Shown: positions 1-7,762 of the stretch, one piece after another
Layout: the number at the start of each line of letters is the position of its first letter
Numbering within the stretch: position 1 is the stretch's first letter
Origin: a virus
Direction: 5' to 3' (one strand)
Virus record (IMG/VR): IMGVR_UViG_3300025151_000273
Span: 1-25,329 of that record
DNA length: 25,329 bases
Notes under the pieces: model-generated
The model's input: the letters and a program-made list of their open reading frames with translations, nothing else
Databases searched by the model: none
What the model was told of the DNA's origin: nothing
Made by a program: the position numbers and the translations under genes

Positions 1-91
1 TGAGGGTTTGGATGGTCCGAGCGAGGATGACTTGCAGGAGCATGATCCGACGTTGGCGGACGTGATTAAGTTCTTGGATCAGTTGAATTAA
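1..91 (+). CDS. C-terminal end of an unknown acidic protein (5' partial)
   Basis: An open frame enters from the left edge (first full codon at 2) and stops with TAA at 89-91. Only 29 residues are visible, ending in ADVIKFLDQLN. The fragment is acidic and ends in a likely amphipathic helix. Its position just before the packaging genes is all that can be said. It is separated from the next gene by a terminator, so it probably closes the preceding transcription unit. Confidence 0.55.
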   Translation, partial: EGLDGPSEDDLQEHDPTLADVIKFLDQLN

Positions 92-104
92 AACGGTTTA
101 TAAG

Positions 105-117
105 TGTCAGCGTGTCA
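105..117. promoter_or_regulatory. Tandem GTGTCA half-sites (dispersed motif, intergenic copy)
   Basis: TGTCAGCGTGTCA: two direct TGTCA half-sites, 14 bases after the stop of the first gene. Near-identical arrangements occur in the gaps at 10928-10940 and 17675-17687. Function is unknown. A regulator or promoter-associated site is an inference from the recurrence in gene gaps. Confidence 0.35.
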
Positions 118-131
118 TGTAGGTTATTGGT

Positions 132-188
132 GGGAGCTGGTGGCTGGCATGCGTGGGGGCGCTAAGGGGTTGCTGCCAGCTCCTTTTT
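132..188 (+). terminator. Rho-independent terminator upstream of the packaging genes
   Basis: GGAGCTGGTGGC at 133-144 pairs with GCTGCCAGCTCC at 172-183. The stem is 12 base pairs with two G-T pairs, and the outer eight pairs are perfect. Five T residues follow at 184-188. The loop is long (27 bases) and G-rich. It ends the transcript of the gene stopping at 91 and lies just before the Shine-Dalgarno sequence of the next gene, so downstream genes need read-through or a promoter in this gap. Confidence 0.7.
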
Positions 189-201
189 CATTTTCGGAGC
201 G

Positions 202-564
202 ATGTATATGTCACTTGAGTCGATCATTCAGCAAGAGTCGGATTCGTTAGCAGGGAAGATTGTGGATTTGCGGCGGTTCGTTCAGTCTTCTGACTTTGCG
301 CGGGTGAATGCTGTGCAGCGTAAGCAGTTGCCGGCATTGTTGCGTGCGATGTTGGAGCAGCAGAATTGCTTGCGTCTTTTGCAGGAGGACTTTTCCCCGC
401 CTGTTACGGAGGAGGATGCGAACGCTGAGTTGTGGGAAGAGCTAGCCGTTGATCCTGAAGGCGAGGATGAAGATGCCGACGTGGATGACGAAACGCTTGA
501 CGATCAGGCTGACGCAGCTTTGGATCGATTGGACGAGATGAAAAGTGAGTTCGAGGATCTTTAG
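202..564 (+). CDS. Small acidic phage protein, helical N-terminus
   Basis: 120 residues. The first 65 form two likely helices around RRFVQSSDFARVNAVQRKQL and LLRAMLEQQNCLRLL. This helix-helix pattern resembles small phage proteins annotated as crAss001_48-related, which is a recollection of the pattern and not a search result. The C-terminal 50 residues are almost wholly acidic (EDEDADVDDETLDD), as in DNA mimics or unstructured tails. GGAGC at 196-200 sits close to the ATG at 202. An ATG two codons later (208) would give a better spacing and a protein starting MSLESI. It opens the packaging block behind a terminator. Specific function is unknown. Confidence 0.7.
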   Translation: MYMSLESIIQQESDSLAGKIVDLRRFVQSSDFARVNAVQRKQLPALLRAMLEQQNCLRLLQEDFSPPVTEEDANAELWEELAVDPEGEDEDADVDDETLDDQADAALDRLDEMKSEFEDL

Positions 565-591
565 TTTTCGCGTAAGCAATGGAGTGTACGG

Positions 592-873
592 ATGCGAGAC
601 GCGGTGGTTCCGCTTGGTGGTCGTGACTGGAATATCCGTTTTGTAAGAAGAAAGGACTTGCCTTCTGCGCGTTACATGGGTCTTTGTAATCGCGAAAGCT
701 TGGAGTTGCTAATTTACAAGCGACTGCCGGAGTTTGACTTGTTAGACACTCTTATTCACGAGTGTCGTCATGCCCAGAATCGTGTTCTTTTCGAGGCTGA
801 GGAGTTTATTGACGAGACGAGTACCGAGTTGGCTAGAGCGATTCTGAAGACAAGGGTTTTGCAAGATGGCTAA
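592..873 (+). CDS. Small HExxH zinc-metallopeptidase-like protein (mini-zincin)
   Basis: 93 residues. The core is LLDTLIHECRHAQ, where H56-E57-C58-R59-H60 matches the HExxH zinc-binding and catalytic motif of zincins. A downstream DETSTELARAIL helix supplies E75 or E79 as a plausible third ligand. An N-terminal beta part (RDWNIRFVRR) precedes it. Small zincins of this build are known in many phages, but their substrates are not established. GGAG at 581-584 sets the ATG at 592. Its last eight bases overlap the start of the phosphoesterase gene (ATGGCTAA), so the two are probably co-translated. Proteolytic activity is inferred from the motif only; a structural zinc-binding role is the alternative. 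Confidence 0.72.
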   Translation: MRDAVVPLGGRDWNIRFVRRKDLPSARYMGLCNRESLELLIYKRLPEFDLLDTLIHECRHAQNRVLFEAEEFIDETSTELARAILKTRVLQDG

Positions 874-1852
874 AACCAAGCGGTTTTTGAGGGCAGAGCA
901 GTTATGCAAACAGTTTCCTGACGCTGACACGAGGACACTAGCTAGGCGACTTGCGAAGGAGTTTAAGTGTACGGTTGAGCAAGCGAGAGGGACATTGCGT
1001 CTTGTTCGGGGTCAGCGTGGGAAGGCACAGCGGAAGTCTGCGACAGTGCCGCGAAAGGCAGGTAAGGCTGGTACGAAGCCGAAGTTGCCGCCAAGTAAGA
1101 CAGAGGGCTGGGAGCCGTTTGAGCTTGATGCTGGCAGGACGCTGAGTCTTAGTGATATTCACATTCCTTATCACGAGACGAAGGCAGTTGAGGCTGCTGT
1201 CACATGGGCTCGCCGCCGGAAGCCTGACACTGTTTTGCTCAATGGCGATACGCTGGACTTTTACACGATTAGCAGGTGGATTAAAGATCCTCGCAAGCGG
1301 GACTTCAAAGCTGAGTTGGAAGCGGGGGTTGAGTTTCTTCAGTGGATTCGGGGCAAGTTTCCAGATTCGCGGATTGTGTTTAAGATCGGCAATCACGAGG
1401 ATCGCTGGGACCATTGGTTGTGGAATCATGCGCCGGAGATATGCGAGTTGCCGCAAGTTCAGTTGGACGCGATGTTGCAGCTAGAGAATGTGGGTATAGA
1501 GCTCGTGGGAGACGGCCGGCCGGTGAAAGCCGGTAACTTGCCAATTTTCCACGGGCATGAGTTGCCTAAGGGGCTGACTAATCCGGTCAACATGGCGAGG
1601 GGAGCGTTTCTTCGAATGCTCGATACGGTTTTGGTTGGTCATGGCCATAGAAGCTCGAGCCATACTGAGCCGAACTGGACGCACCAAGAGGTTACGACGT
1701 GGTCACAAGGATGCCTCTGTAGTTTGCATCCTGAATATGCTCGCATCAACAAATGGAACCACGGATTCGCCTTTGTGGAGCATGAGTCGTCGGGTGAGTT
1801 TGATTTGCAGAATTTGCGTATTAGCAAGGAAGGCAGGGTAAGAGCGTCGTAG
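866..1852 (+). CDS. Calcineurin-like metallophosphoesterase with N-terminal helix-turn-helix
   Basis: 328 residues. Residues 8-50 form a three-helix DNA-binding-like segment (LARRLAKEFKCTVEQARGTL). A basic, Lys/Arg/Pro-rich linker spans about 48-78. The catalytic domain runs from 90 to 320 with the full metal set: D97-I-H99, G127-D128, G175-N176-H177-E-D, H229-G-H231 and G258-H259-G-H261. These are the two-metal ligands of the calcineurin superfamily, whose members cleave phosphomonoesters or phosphodiesters, some of them on nucleic acid. Phages often carry this HTH-phosphoesterase fusion next to the terminase. I see no separate small terminase subunit here, so the HTH could bring a nuclease or end-processing activity to packaging DNA; that is inference. 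The start is set by the ATG overlapping the zincin stop. Confidence 0.88.
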   Translation: MAKTKRFLRAEQLCKQFPDADTRTLARRLAKEFKCTVEQARGTLRLVRGQRGKAQRKSATVPRKAGKAGTKPKLPPSKTEGWEPFELDAGRTLSLSDIHIPYHETKAVEAAVTWARRRKPDTVLLNGDTLDFYTISRWIKDPRKRDFKAELEAGVEFLQWIRGKFPDSRIVFKIGNHEDRWDHWLWNHAPEICELPQVQLDAMLQLENVGIELVGDGRPVKAGNLPIFHGHELPKGLTNPVNMARGAFLRMLDTVLVGHGHRSSSHTEPNWTHQEVTTWSQGCLCSLHPEYARINKWNHGFAFVEHESSGEFDLQNLRISKEGRVRAS

Positions 1853-1861
1853 GGTGCGTAG

Positions 1862-3859
1862 GTGTCACGGCGTCAGTCAATGTTTGAGCACTATCACCGC
1901 GTTCCGTTGGATCTCAAAGAGAACCTTCTGTATCGCGTAGAACTTCGGAAGGCTGCGGTTCAGTCTGCTTGGAACCGCAGCTGTTTGATGAAAGCCTGCA
2001 AGGACGATCCCCTTTTCTTTTTCCTTGCGTTCTGCTGGCTGTTTGAGCCTCGTCCCCGACTGCTCGATAGTGGGGAGCGTGCGCCGATGTACTTCCCGTT
2101 TTTGGTGTGGCCACATCAAGCTGACGCGGTGAAGGAGATGTATATCGATCGCAACACTGGGAAGCCTGCACTTGGTTTTCAGGATGTTGTAGTTGAGAAG
2201 TCTCGCGGTGAGGGCATGTCATGGATGGGCATTTTGTTTGCGATGCACAGTTGGTTGTTTGAGCCTTATTCCAAGGTGGGCTTGGTATCTCGTACTGAGG
2301 ACATGGCAGACGATCCAGAGAACAGTGACAGTTTGTTTTGGAAGATTGATTGGGAGATGGGGATGCTCCCGCTATGGATGACTGGCAAAAGGGATCGGGA
2401 TTGGAAGCGGGTGATTGCTCGTCACACGCTGACGAATAAGCGAAACGAGTCTGTGATTGCTGCTGCTGCCGCTACTGGCGATGTGTTTCGTGGTGGTCGA
2501 GCGACATGGCTGTTGATGGACGAATTTGCGTTTTTCAAGAAGGGCGAAGATGTTGACGCTTTGAACAGTAGTCATGGTGTCACTAATTCGCGTTTGTTTG
2601 TGTCGACGGTCAATGGTCAGCACAACGAGTATCACAGGATTGCCAACGATCCGTCTGGCTACAAGGTTGTGATTGATTGGAAGCAGAACGTGTCGCGTAA
2701 TCGCGGGCTATACACGTTTGTGGATGGTCTTCCGAAGGCTGTCGATCCAGAGCGGAATCCTTTGGATGCTGAATATGATCCGCCGACCGATAAGATCATT
2801 GATTTGTTTAGTTCGCTTCGGCGCAAGGGCTACAACCTTGAGAGTGGTGAGCGTTCGCCTTGGTACGATCAGGAGTGTGACCGTGTGGGGATGACTCCGA
2901 AGCGTATTGCTCAGGAGCTCGATCGGGACTATTCGGGATCTGAGTCGGTTGTTTTTGGTTACGACTTTAAGGTAGCGGCAAAGAGGAACGTTGCTCGTCC
3001 GACACATACGGGGCGGTTTACAAAGATAGAGAACACGACCAGTGGTGAGCTTCAGTTAGAGGCCAAGTGGGATTCGGTGCGTGGCGGCGATACGGACCTT
3101 TGGGTTCCGCTTGATACTTATGGCCGTCCGCCGAGGGGGAGTTACGTTATTGGTGCTGACGTAGCGACAGGACTTGGCGGGACGCACACTTCGAACAGTA
3201 CGCTTGTAGCGTTCAATTCTGACACTCGGGAGCAGGTGTTGGGGTTTGCATCGAGCGTGATAGAGCCATCGGATTTTGCGGACTTGGCGACTGGGATTGC
3301 TTGGTGGTTTCATGGTGCCTATCTAGCGTGGGAGCAGAACGGGCCTGGAGCTGCGTTTACCAAGAGGATGATCCGCATTGGTTATGGGAATGTATTTCGT
3401 CGCAAGTCGCTAGATCGCAGGGGCAGGTCGGCACAAAAGCAGCTTGGTTGGTGGACAGACGACAAGTCTAAGCCGGTGATGTTTGACGAAATATCATTGG
3501 CGATTCGAGAAGGCCGAGTGATTTTGAAATGCGAAAAGCTGGTTCAGGAGTGCGGCCAGTATTTGTATGACGCGCAGGGGCGTATTGTTCACGGGGCGGT
3601 TGGCAGCTCGGATGACAATGCGTCAGGAGGCAAGGCCCACGGCGACCGCGTGATTGCGGCTGGGGTAGCGATGCAGGCTTTGCTTGATCGGCCGAGCTCG
3701 ATTATCACGGCGGTTGATCGCGAACCTATGGCTGAGCCGCCGATGGACACGATGGCGTATCGAATGGCAAACAACATGTACGAGGACTACGAAGAGCAAC
3801 GAGACGGCGATTGCTGGCAGGGTTCTGTATTGGGAGAGGTGCGTGGTCGATATAGATGA
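1862..3859 (+). CDS. terL: Terminase large subunit (packaging ATPase and nuclease)
   Basis: 665 residues; the motor that drives DNA into the procapsid and cuts it. The N-terminal ATPase has a deviant Walker A, KSRGEGMSW at 113-121, Walker B LLMDEF with D220-E221, and a coupling motif around FVSTVNG (S248-T249). The C-terminal RNase H-like nuclease has D433 in VIGADVATG, E491 in WEQNGPG and D595 in KAHGDRVIAA, the usual acidic triad. Length suits the family. The only workable start is GTG at 1862, with a weak upstream GGGTG; an in-frame ATG at 1880 lacks a ribosome site. The gene ends inside the next one, a 17-base overlap. Codons are strikingly TTG- and GGT-rich compared with genes after 4236. 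Confidence 0.95.
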   Translation: MSRRQSMFEHYHRVPLDLKENLLYRVELRKAAVQSAWNRSCLMKACKDDPLFFFLAFCWLFEPRPRLLDSGERAPMYFPFLVWPHQADAVKEMYIDRNTGKPALGFQDVVVEKSRGEGMSWMGILFAMHSWLFEPYSKVGLVSRTEDMADDPENSDSLFWKIDWEMGMLPLWMTGKRDRDWKRVIARHTLTNKRNESVIAAAAATGDVFRGGRATWLLMDEFAFFKKGEDVDALNSSHGVTNSRLFVSTVNGQHNEYHRIANDPSGYKVVIDWKQNVSRNRGLYTFVDGLPKAVDPERNPLDAEYDPPTDKIIDLFSSLRRKGYNLESGERSPWYDQECDRVGMTPKRIAQELDRDYSGSESVVFGYDFKVAAKRNVARPTHTGRFTKIENTTSGELQLEAKWDSVRGGDTDLWVPLDTYGRPPRGSYVIGADVATGLGGTHTSNSTLVAFNSDTREQVLGFASSVIEPSDFADLATGIAWWFHGAYLAWEQNGPGAAFTKRMIRIGYGNVFRRKSLDRRGRSAQKQLGWWTDDKSKPVMFDEISLAIREGRVILKCEKLVQECGQYLYDAQGRIVHGAVGSSDDNASGGKAHGDRVIAAGVAMQALLDRPSSIITAVDREPMAEPPMDTMAYRMANNMYEDYEEQRDGDCWQGSVLGEVRGRYR

Positions 3860-4223
3860 GCCGTACTGGGTTTGCAATGAAAAGGTGTTTTCTATCTGGA
3901 TGCCGGGTGAGGAGAGCCCCTATTTGTCGCGTCATCTTGCTGAGCCGGTGCGGCGTGTTCTTGGGTTTATCGCACATCCAAATCTTAGCATTCGGGGCAA
4001 GGCGGATTGCTGTGGGCTGATTCCAGGGGAATTTATCGCTTTGAACCGTATGCTATACGCTAGTGACATCGCGACAGTTAGGCGCTGCTTGCAATTCGGT
4101 CTTCCTCCTTCAGCATCCGTCGAGCTTTGCGAGCCCGTCCGATGCTTCAAGTGCGGCAGTAGGATTGAAAGATTGCCATGCGTGGGCTGCTGGGATGGTT
4201 CCGACGATGACCCATATGTTTAA
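3843..4223 (+). CDS. Small protein with C-terminal CxxC/CxxC zinc-ribbon-like knuckle
   Basis: 126 residues if started at GTG 3843, which has GGGAGAG at 3832-3838 just upstream. The open frame extends further back into the terminase gene, but that part is Arg/Trp-rich shadow sequence. The body (about 5-95) is unrecognised. The C-terminus has C101-F-K-C104 and C113-V-G-C116, spaced like a small zinc ribbon, then an acidic tail. Such a knuckle could bind zinc and contact nucleic acid or the terminase, but no function is known. It overlaps the terminase stop by 17 bases, which points to translational coupling. Confidence 0.65.
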   Translation: MVDIDEPYWVCNEKVFSIWMPGEESPYLSRHLAEPVRRVLGFIAHPNLSIRGKADCCGLIPGEFIALNRMLYASDIATVRRCLQFGLPPSASVELCEPVRCFKCGSRIERLPCVGCWDGSDDDPYV

Positions 4224-4235
4224 GCGAGAATCCAA

Positions 4236-6092
4236 ATGAGCCATTACTCTGAACAACCTGATAGTGCTGTTATGTCAGGAGAAGACTCAATGGCACCGGT
4301 TACAGGCAAGGCCCAGCGTCAACGGTCAGCGGAGAACGGGCCAGACTTTCATCGCTTTGCTACAGCGGTTCAAAGATCGTATCAAACGCTGGAGAACTAT
4401 CGGGAGCTCAACAGAAAGCTAGTCGCGGCTTACGCAGGGACGCACTACAACGACTCGAGCAACGATCCCAATCGTTATGTAAATCTGATCCAGCAGGCAG
4501 TCGAAGCCTACCAGATGAATTTAGCGGCTAGTCGTCCGCGCGTGATGGTCAGCAGTTACATTTTGCGTTACAGAGCATTTGCTAGGTTTTTCGAGCATGC
4601 AATGAATCAGCTCATCGGCGAGATCGGGCTGGAAGAAACGTTGTCGCAGTGGGTGCAGGACGCTTTCTTTTGCGTTGGGATTGTCAAAACACACTTGGCC
4701 AATGCGGGGATGATTGAGATAGAGGCTGATCGGTGGATGGACCCTGGGCGTCCGTTTGCCTCGAACATTGCACTTGATGACTTTGTTTATGACGTGAAAG
4801 CAAACAAGTGGTCGGAGGTGCGTTATGCCGGTGACATGTATTCGCTGAGTTACGAAAACGCTTTGGAAGTTTTCGGTGACAAGATCAAGCCATTTAACCC
4901 GCGTGCTCGTGCTACAGATGATGCCGATCGTGTTGACACGATGTCACGGGGGACGGATACCGATCGTGACGAGTATCAGGACATGATCGACTTGGCGGAC
5001 ATATGGCTACCTGAGGAAGGGGTAATCAAGACGTTCGTGGTTCACTCGCGTCGGCAATTCCAGATTCACTACGGTGAGCCGATCGCTGTGGAGGAGTGGA
5101 CGGGCAACGAGCATGGGCCGTATCACCTTCTCGGTTTAGGCGATGTGTCAGAAAACATCATGCCGAGTTCGCCAGCGTCTAACCTTCAAATGCTTGATAC
5201 GTTAGTCAACGACATGTGGCGAAAGGCATCTAAGCAAGCACGTCGCCAGAAGACTGTCACGACGTACACGAATGCTGGTGCGGGAGCAGCTAAGAAAGTT
5301 CGCTTGGCTGACGATGGCGACATGATAAACGTGACCGATCCGTCCGACGTAAACGTGATGCAGTTTGGCGGCGTGGACGCTGGAAGTTACTCGTTTCTCA
5401 TTGGTGCTCAAGAAAGCTTCGATCGAATGGCCGGCAACCTGTCGGCTATGGCTGGTTTGGGCGCTCAAACGGGGACAGTTGGCCAGGACCAGATGATCAA
5501 TAACGCGGTGTCGAGCAAGATGGACACGATGCGGAACAAAGTCGTTGCAGCTACCAACCGCTTGATAAAGGCTTTAGGCGTCATGCTGTGGCAAGATGAG
5601 TTCATGGAGATGTCGCTTCAAATCCCGATCGAGGGAACTGACATTGTTCCTTCGGACATGTGGAGGCCGGGAGATCGGGAAGGCAAGTTCTTAGATTACA
5701 ACTTTGAGGTCGATGTTTTTTCGATGGCTTACCAGTCGCCAGGGAAGAAGCTGGAAGCGATTAACAGTGTGGTGCAGAACGTGTTTATTCCGATGATGCC
5801 GTTCTTGCAGCAGCAGGGCGGCGCGATTGACATGTTTGAGCTGGCCAAGACTTACTCAAAACTGATGAATTTGCCTGAGCTGAATCACATCATTCAGTTC
5901 CAAGGCATACCCGCAAGTGACATGATGTCACAAAAGCCGGTCGCAGAAATCCCGCGAAAGGCTCCTACAAGTACGAGGAACTACGTGCGGACCAACGTAT
6001 CGGCGGCTGATCGCAATCCAATGGGCGAGTCGGCCAAGATGATGAACCAAGCCGCGATGGCTGGAGCACAAACCCCAGGAGGTATGACGTAG
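4236..6092 (+). CDS. Portal (head-tail connector) protein
   Basis: 618 residues from ATG 4236. An in-frame ATG at 4290, preceded by AGGAG at 4278-4282, has a much better ribosome site and would give 600 residues; I favour it but list the longer frame. The portal is the dodecameric ring through which DNA enters and leaves the capsid. Assignment rests on position (after terminase, before scaffold and capsid), size, and portal-like features: an N-terminal helical region, a beta-rich wing (about 150-300), and a long helical segment with SNLQMLDTLVNDMWRKASKQ and AVSSKMDTMRNKVVAATNRLIK, followed by a Met/Gln-rich C-terminal tail. It shares its last base with the next start. It contains a copy of the dispersed palindrome at 4934-4946. 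Confidence 0.83.
   Translation: MSHYSEQPDSAVMSGEDSMAPVTGKAQRQRSAENGPDFHRFATAVQRSYQTLENYRELNRKLVAAYAGTHYNDSSNDPNRYVNLIQQAVEAYQMNLAASRPRVMVSSYILRYRAFARFFEHAMNQLIGEIGLEETLSQWVQDAFFCVGIVKTHLANAGMIEIEADRWMDPGRPFASNIALDDFVYDVKANKWSEVRYAGDMYSLSYENALEVFGDKIKPFNPRARATDDADRVDTMSRGTDTDRDEYQDMIDLADIWLPEEGVIKTFVVHSRRQFQIHYGEPIAVEEWTGNEHGPYHLLGLGDVSENIMPSSPASNLQMLDTLVNDMWRKASKQARRQKTVTTYTNAGAGAAKKVRLADDGDMINVTDPSDVNVMQFGGVDAGSYSFLIGAQESFDRMAGNLSAMAGLGAQTGTVGQDQMINNAVSSKMDTMRNKVVAATNRLIKALGVMLWQDEFMEMSLQIPIEGTDIVPSDMWRPGDREGKFLDYNFEVDVFSMAYQSPGKKLEAINSVVQNVFIPMMPFLQQQGGAIDMFELAKTYSKLMNLPELNHIIQFQGIPASDMMSQKPVAEIPRKAPTSTRNYVRTNVSAADRNPMGESAKMMNQAAMAGAQTPGGMT
4934..4946. promoter_or_regulatory. TGACACGATGTCA palindrome inside the portal gene
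   Basis: Perfect TGACA/TGTCA inverted half-sites around a three-base centre, within codons for V-D-T-M-S. It is one of the dispersed 13-base sites discussed under findings. Function is inferred only from recurrence. Confidence 0.3.
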
Positions 6093-6562
6093 TGGCAGAG
6101 TACAAGACAGATGACGGCGAGATTATCGTTGTGCCAGCGGAACAAGCTTTCGAGGCCGGGGCTTTTTACGAGCTGCCTGATGGTCGCCTTGCTCGCAGGG
6201 TAAACATCGGATCTGTAAAGAGGTCTAAGAGCACAGAAAAGCTAATTCAGAGGCCCGAACCTTCCGACAATCTTGGCTTCACTGAGCTAGAGTTAGCCGA
6301 GAAAAAAGCTGACGCAGAAAAGTATCGGGACGAACATCGAGGCATCGAGTTTAAGCCAGATCCAGATGAGCCATCGTTTTACCAAGTGCATTTCGCCGAT
6401 CACGCTGCAAAGAAGCGGTACATGAAACATCGCAAAGTTGTTGATCGCAGTTCGAAAAACGGAAGCGGGGCCATGTTGAGTCCTGCGCAAATTGGAGCGG
6501 CTCAAGCCTTGGTTAGACGAATCCACGGCACGGGCCAGAACTTAGTGACGGAGCAAGAATAA
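6092..6562 (+). CDS. Hypothetical small protein between portal and scaffold
   Basis: 156 residues, not recognised. The start is GTG 6092, overlapping the portal stop by one base, with a strong AGGAGG at 6077-6082. The N-terminus (1-45) looks beta-rich (GEIIVVPAEQAFEAGAFYELPDGRLARRV), the middle (70-95) is a charged helix (ELELAEKKADAEKYRDEH), and the C-terminus is basic and helical (AAKKRYMKHRKVV, then AQALVRRIHGTG). The stop overlaps the scaffold start (TAATG). Position suggests a role in head assembly, for instance as a portal or scaffold partner, but nothing in the sequence shows it. Confidence 0.7.
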   Translation: MAEYKTDDGEIIVVPAEQAFEAGAFYELPDGRLARRVNIGSVKRSKSTEKLIQRPEPSDNLGFTELELAEKKADAEKYRDEHRGIEFKPDPDEPSFYQVHFADHAAKKRYMKHRKVVDRSSKNGSGAMLSPAQIGAAQALVRRIHGTGQNLVTEQE

Positions 6563-7623
6563 TGGCAACGACCATACAACTCACAGCAGCCCAGAAGAAA
6601 TTTGCCAGAGAAGTGTCTGGCCGGACGGACATTGCCCCAGTCCAAGAGGATCTTGCTGACGACGGCGGCAGCTTTGATGATGCGTACGACGATGCTGGCG
6701 ATGACGTAGGTTCCATTGACACTTCATTCGATGAGGACGACCGCGACTATTACGAGAAAGTGCGGGATGGCGACATTGAATCTGCATCGTCTTCTTCGGA
6801 CACAGGTGACACGGCGGCACAAGCCGATGAGAAGCCAGACACCTCTTGGATCACTGATGAAGCTAAGGAATTTGGGGCGTCGTACAACCTCGACGAAAAG
6901 GCTGTAGCTGAATTCGGCAGCATGGAAGAGCTAGAGCGGTTTGGCCGAGCGGTTGATCTGGCAATCCGCCAGCGTGCGCCAGTATCGCAGGAACCGAAGA
7001 GTGAGGCTCCGGCTACTGACACAGAGTCAACAAGCAAAAGCCTAAACACTTTTGAGCCGTTCGACATCGAGGCAATGAAAGCGGAAACAGAAAACCCTTA
7101 CGACGAGTTTTCGATCCGCATGGCTGAGGTCCACAACGCTAACCTCGAGAGGATGGCAAAGGACCAGAAGGCTGCTGATGAAAAAGCTGCTCAGGCCGAA
7201 GTGATGAAGTTTGAGCAACACTTGGACGGTTTGGATAAGACCCTGTTCGGCACTGCGGTCAAAGACGGCTCTCTTGTTGACTTGAACCCATCGTTTGCAG
7301 CAAACCGTAGGGCAGTCTACGAGAACATGCTGTTGATCAAAGACAGCCTGCCTGAGGGACAGTCAATTCCAGAGAACGCTTTGATTCAACGAGCAGTGCG
7401 AGCTACCTTTGGTGAAGTAGGCCGCAAGGCTGACCCGGTTAAGGTTGAAAAGCAGTCTCGGAAACGTCGACCGGCACGTGGTGCTAACCGTGGGCAGAAC
7501 GCTGGTGCGCAGCCTTCGCGTACACGTTACGACAACGGCGAAGACGAGGTAAAAGCAATCGCCAACAGCCCCAAAATTAAAGCTTTGTGGAACCGCATGC
7601 AGCGAGAGAACGGCATGGAATAG
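6562..7623 (+). CDS. Probable capsid scaffolding protein
   Basis: 353 residues. The first 135 are low-complexity and acidic (runs such as DDAYDDAGDDVGSIDTSFDEDD). A helical, charged middle follows at about 165-240 (NANLERMAKDQKAADEKAAQAE, likely coiled coil). A strongly basic patch (KQSRKRRPARGANRGQ) comes before a final helix, SPKIKALWNRMQRENG. An acidic flexible protein ending in a basic helical capsid-binding tail, directly before the major capsid gene, is the usual make-up of a scaffold; scaffolds template the procapsid and then leave. Start ATG 6562 overlaps the previous stop. No protease motif is seen in it. Confidence 0.68.
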   Translation: MATTIQLTAAQKKFAREVSGRTDIAPVQEDLADDGGSFDDAYDDAGDDVGSIDTSFDEDDRDYYEKVRDGDIESASSSSDTGDTAAQADEKPDTSWITDEAKEFGASYNLDEKAVAEFGSMEELERFGRAVDLAIRQRAPVSQEPKSEAPATDTESTSKSLNTFEPFDIEAMKAETENPYDEFSIRMAEVHNANLERMAKDQKAADEKAAQAEVMKFEQHLDGLDKTLFGTAVKDGSLVDLNPSFAANRRAVYENMLLIKDSLPEGQSIPENALIQRAVRATFGEVGRKADPVKVEKQSRKRRPARGANRGQNAGAQPSRTRYDNGEDEVKAIANSPKIKALWNRMQRENGME

Positions 7624-7762
7624 CCTGTCTCAAAAATTCGTGGTTGAGAGTTCATACCAAAATCGCGAAATTGACGAAATATGGTGCGGGTGACGCAATG
7701 TCATCCGCATCAGCAAAACGCTCTTTCCTAGATCAAGCAAACTAGCCAAGGGCAAGCGAGAC
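7624..7762 (+). promoter_or_regulatory. Leader of the major capsid gene with a conserved-type hairpin
   Basis: This 139-base gap is one of the longest in the window. It holds GCGGGTGAC (7686-7694) and GTCATCCGC (7700-7708), a nine-pair stem with one G-T pair and the five-base loop GCAAT; a flanking T-A pair can extend it. No U-run follows, so it is not a classical terminator. The core TGACGCAATGTCA (7691-7703) is a variant of the dispersed motif and of the gap hairpins at 10918-10933 and 17664-17681. It may be an operator, part of a late promoter, or an RNA-processing or mRNA-stabilising hairpin for the highly expressed capsid gene. I see no clear -35/-10 pair. Confidence 0.45.

Noticed and set aside
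938-1456. 172-codon open frame on the - strand opposite the phosphoesterase gene
   Set aside because: It is the antisense shadow of a well-supported enzyme gene, is low-complexity Arg/Leu/Pro-rich, and has no ribosome site.
7624-7762. Sigma-70-like promoter in the capsid leader (TTGACG near 7670)
   Set aside because: No acceptable -10 box at 16-18 bases from the TTGACG; a phage-specific promoter cannot be excluded.
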